Shown: in pieces, positions 5,288 through 5,314 of the stretch
Layout of the letters: each line of letters starts with the position of its first letter
How positions within the stretch are numbered: position 1 is the first letter of the stretch
From: an uncultured Chloroflexota bacterium
Lineage (GTDB): Bacteria > Chloroflexota > UBA4733
Assembly (NCBI GenBank): GCA_937967325.1
Contig: CALBSQ010000004.1
Span: forward strand, 1-5,314
Direction: 5' to 3'
Length of the DNA: 5,314 nt
The notes under the pieces: generated by a model
Database searches by the model: none
Told to the model about the DNA's origin: nothing
Seen by the model: the letters and a program-made list of their open reading frames with translations, nothing else
Translations under genes and position numbers: made by a program

Positions 5288-5314
5288 AATGCACCTGCAA
5301 GGTGGCGATAAAAT
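5286..5314 (-). CDS. C-terminal end of an upstream gene, possibly a head-tail connector
   Basis: Only eight codons and a stop are in the window, reading FIATLQVH and TGA at 5288-5286. The stop lies nine bases before the next ATG and overlaps its Shine-Dalgarno site, the same tight layout seen between the tube and chaperone genes. In siphovirus gene order this slot usually holds a head closure or head-tail joining protein. The peptide is too short to identify the family, and even the frame rests mainly on the well-placed stop. Confidence 0.4.

Overview
This window is a stretch of a tailed double-stranded DNA phage, or a prophage, with a long non-contractile (siphovirus-type) tail. Every credible gene lies on the minus strand, so the transcript runs from the high-coordinate end to the low end. 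The sequence is GC-rich with a strong preference for G or C at third codon positions. That preference produces long open frames on the opposite strand, which I treat as shadows. Several genes carry good Shine-Dalgarno sites complementary to a bacterial 16S tail, so the host is a bacterium. I see no integrase, attachment site, tRNA or host gene, so I cannot say whether this is a free phage or a prophage, and I do not name a host.

The layout in transcription order is as follows. The last eight codons of an unidentified gene (5314-5286) are followed by an HK97 gp10-like neck/tail-completion protein (5276-4833). Next come a putative tail terminator (4795-4373) and a tail tube protein that seems to begin at a CTG codon near 4294 and ends at 3809. 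A tail assembly chaperone (3793-3437) has a -1 frameshifted long form ending at 3258. An 830-residue tape measure protein follows (3218-726), and then the first 232 codons of a distal tail (Dit-like) protein that runs off the window (697-1). This is the classic siphovirus order: neck, terminator, tube, G/GT chaperones, tape measure, baseplate hub.

The products form one assembly line. The tube protein polymerises around the tape measure protein. The G and GT chaperones keep the tape measure soluble and bring in tube subunits. The terminator caps the finished tube, the gp10-like protein helps join it to the head, and the Dit protein forms the distal end where the receptor-binding apparatus attaches.

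The most informative points are two. First, there is a complete programmed -1 frameshift signal in the chaperone gene: heptamer GGGTTTT at 3503-3497 with a strong stem-loop just after it. Second, the tube gene has clear coding sequence upstream of its first ATG, a near-consensus Shine-Dalgarno site before a CTG codon, and an 8-bp inverted repeat around that start. Smaller curiosities are a coiled-coil insertion and internal duplications in the tape measure, a cluster of three GTTKACAACT repeats, a perfect hairpin at the GT stop codon, and three genes with no visible ribosome binding site. I found no evidence of a non-phage or wholly new system. No stretch longer than about 80 bases lacks a gene.
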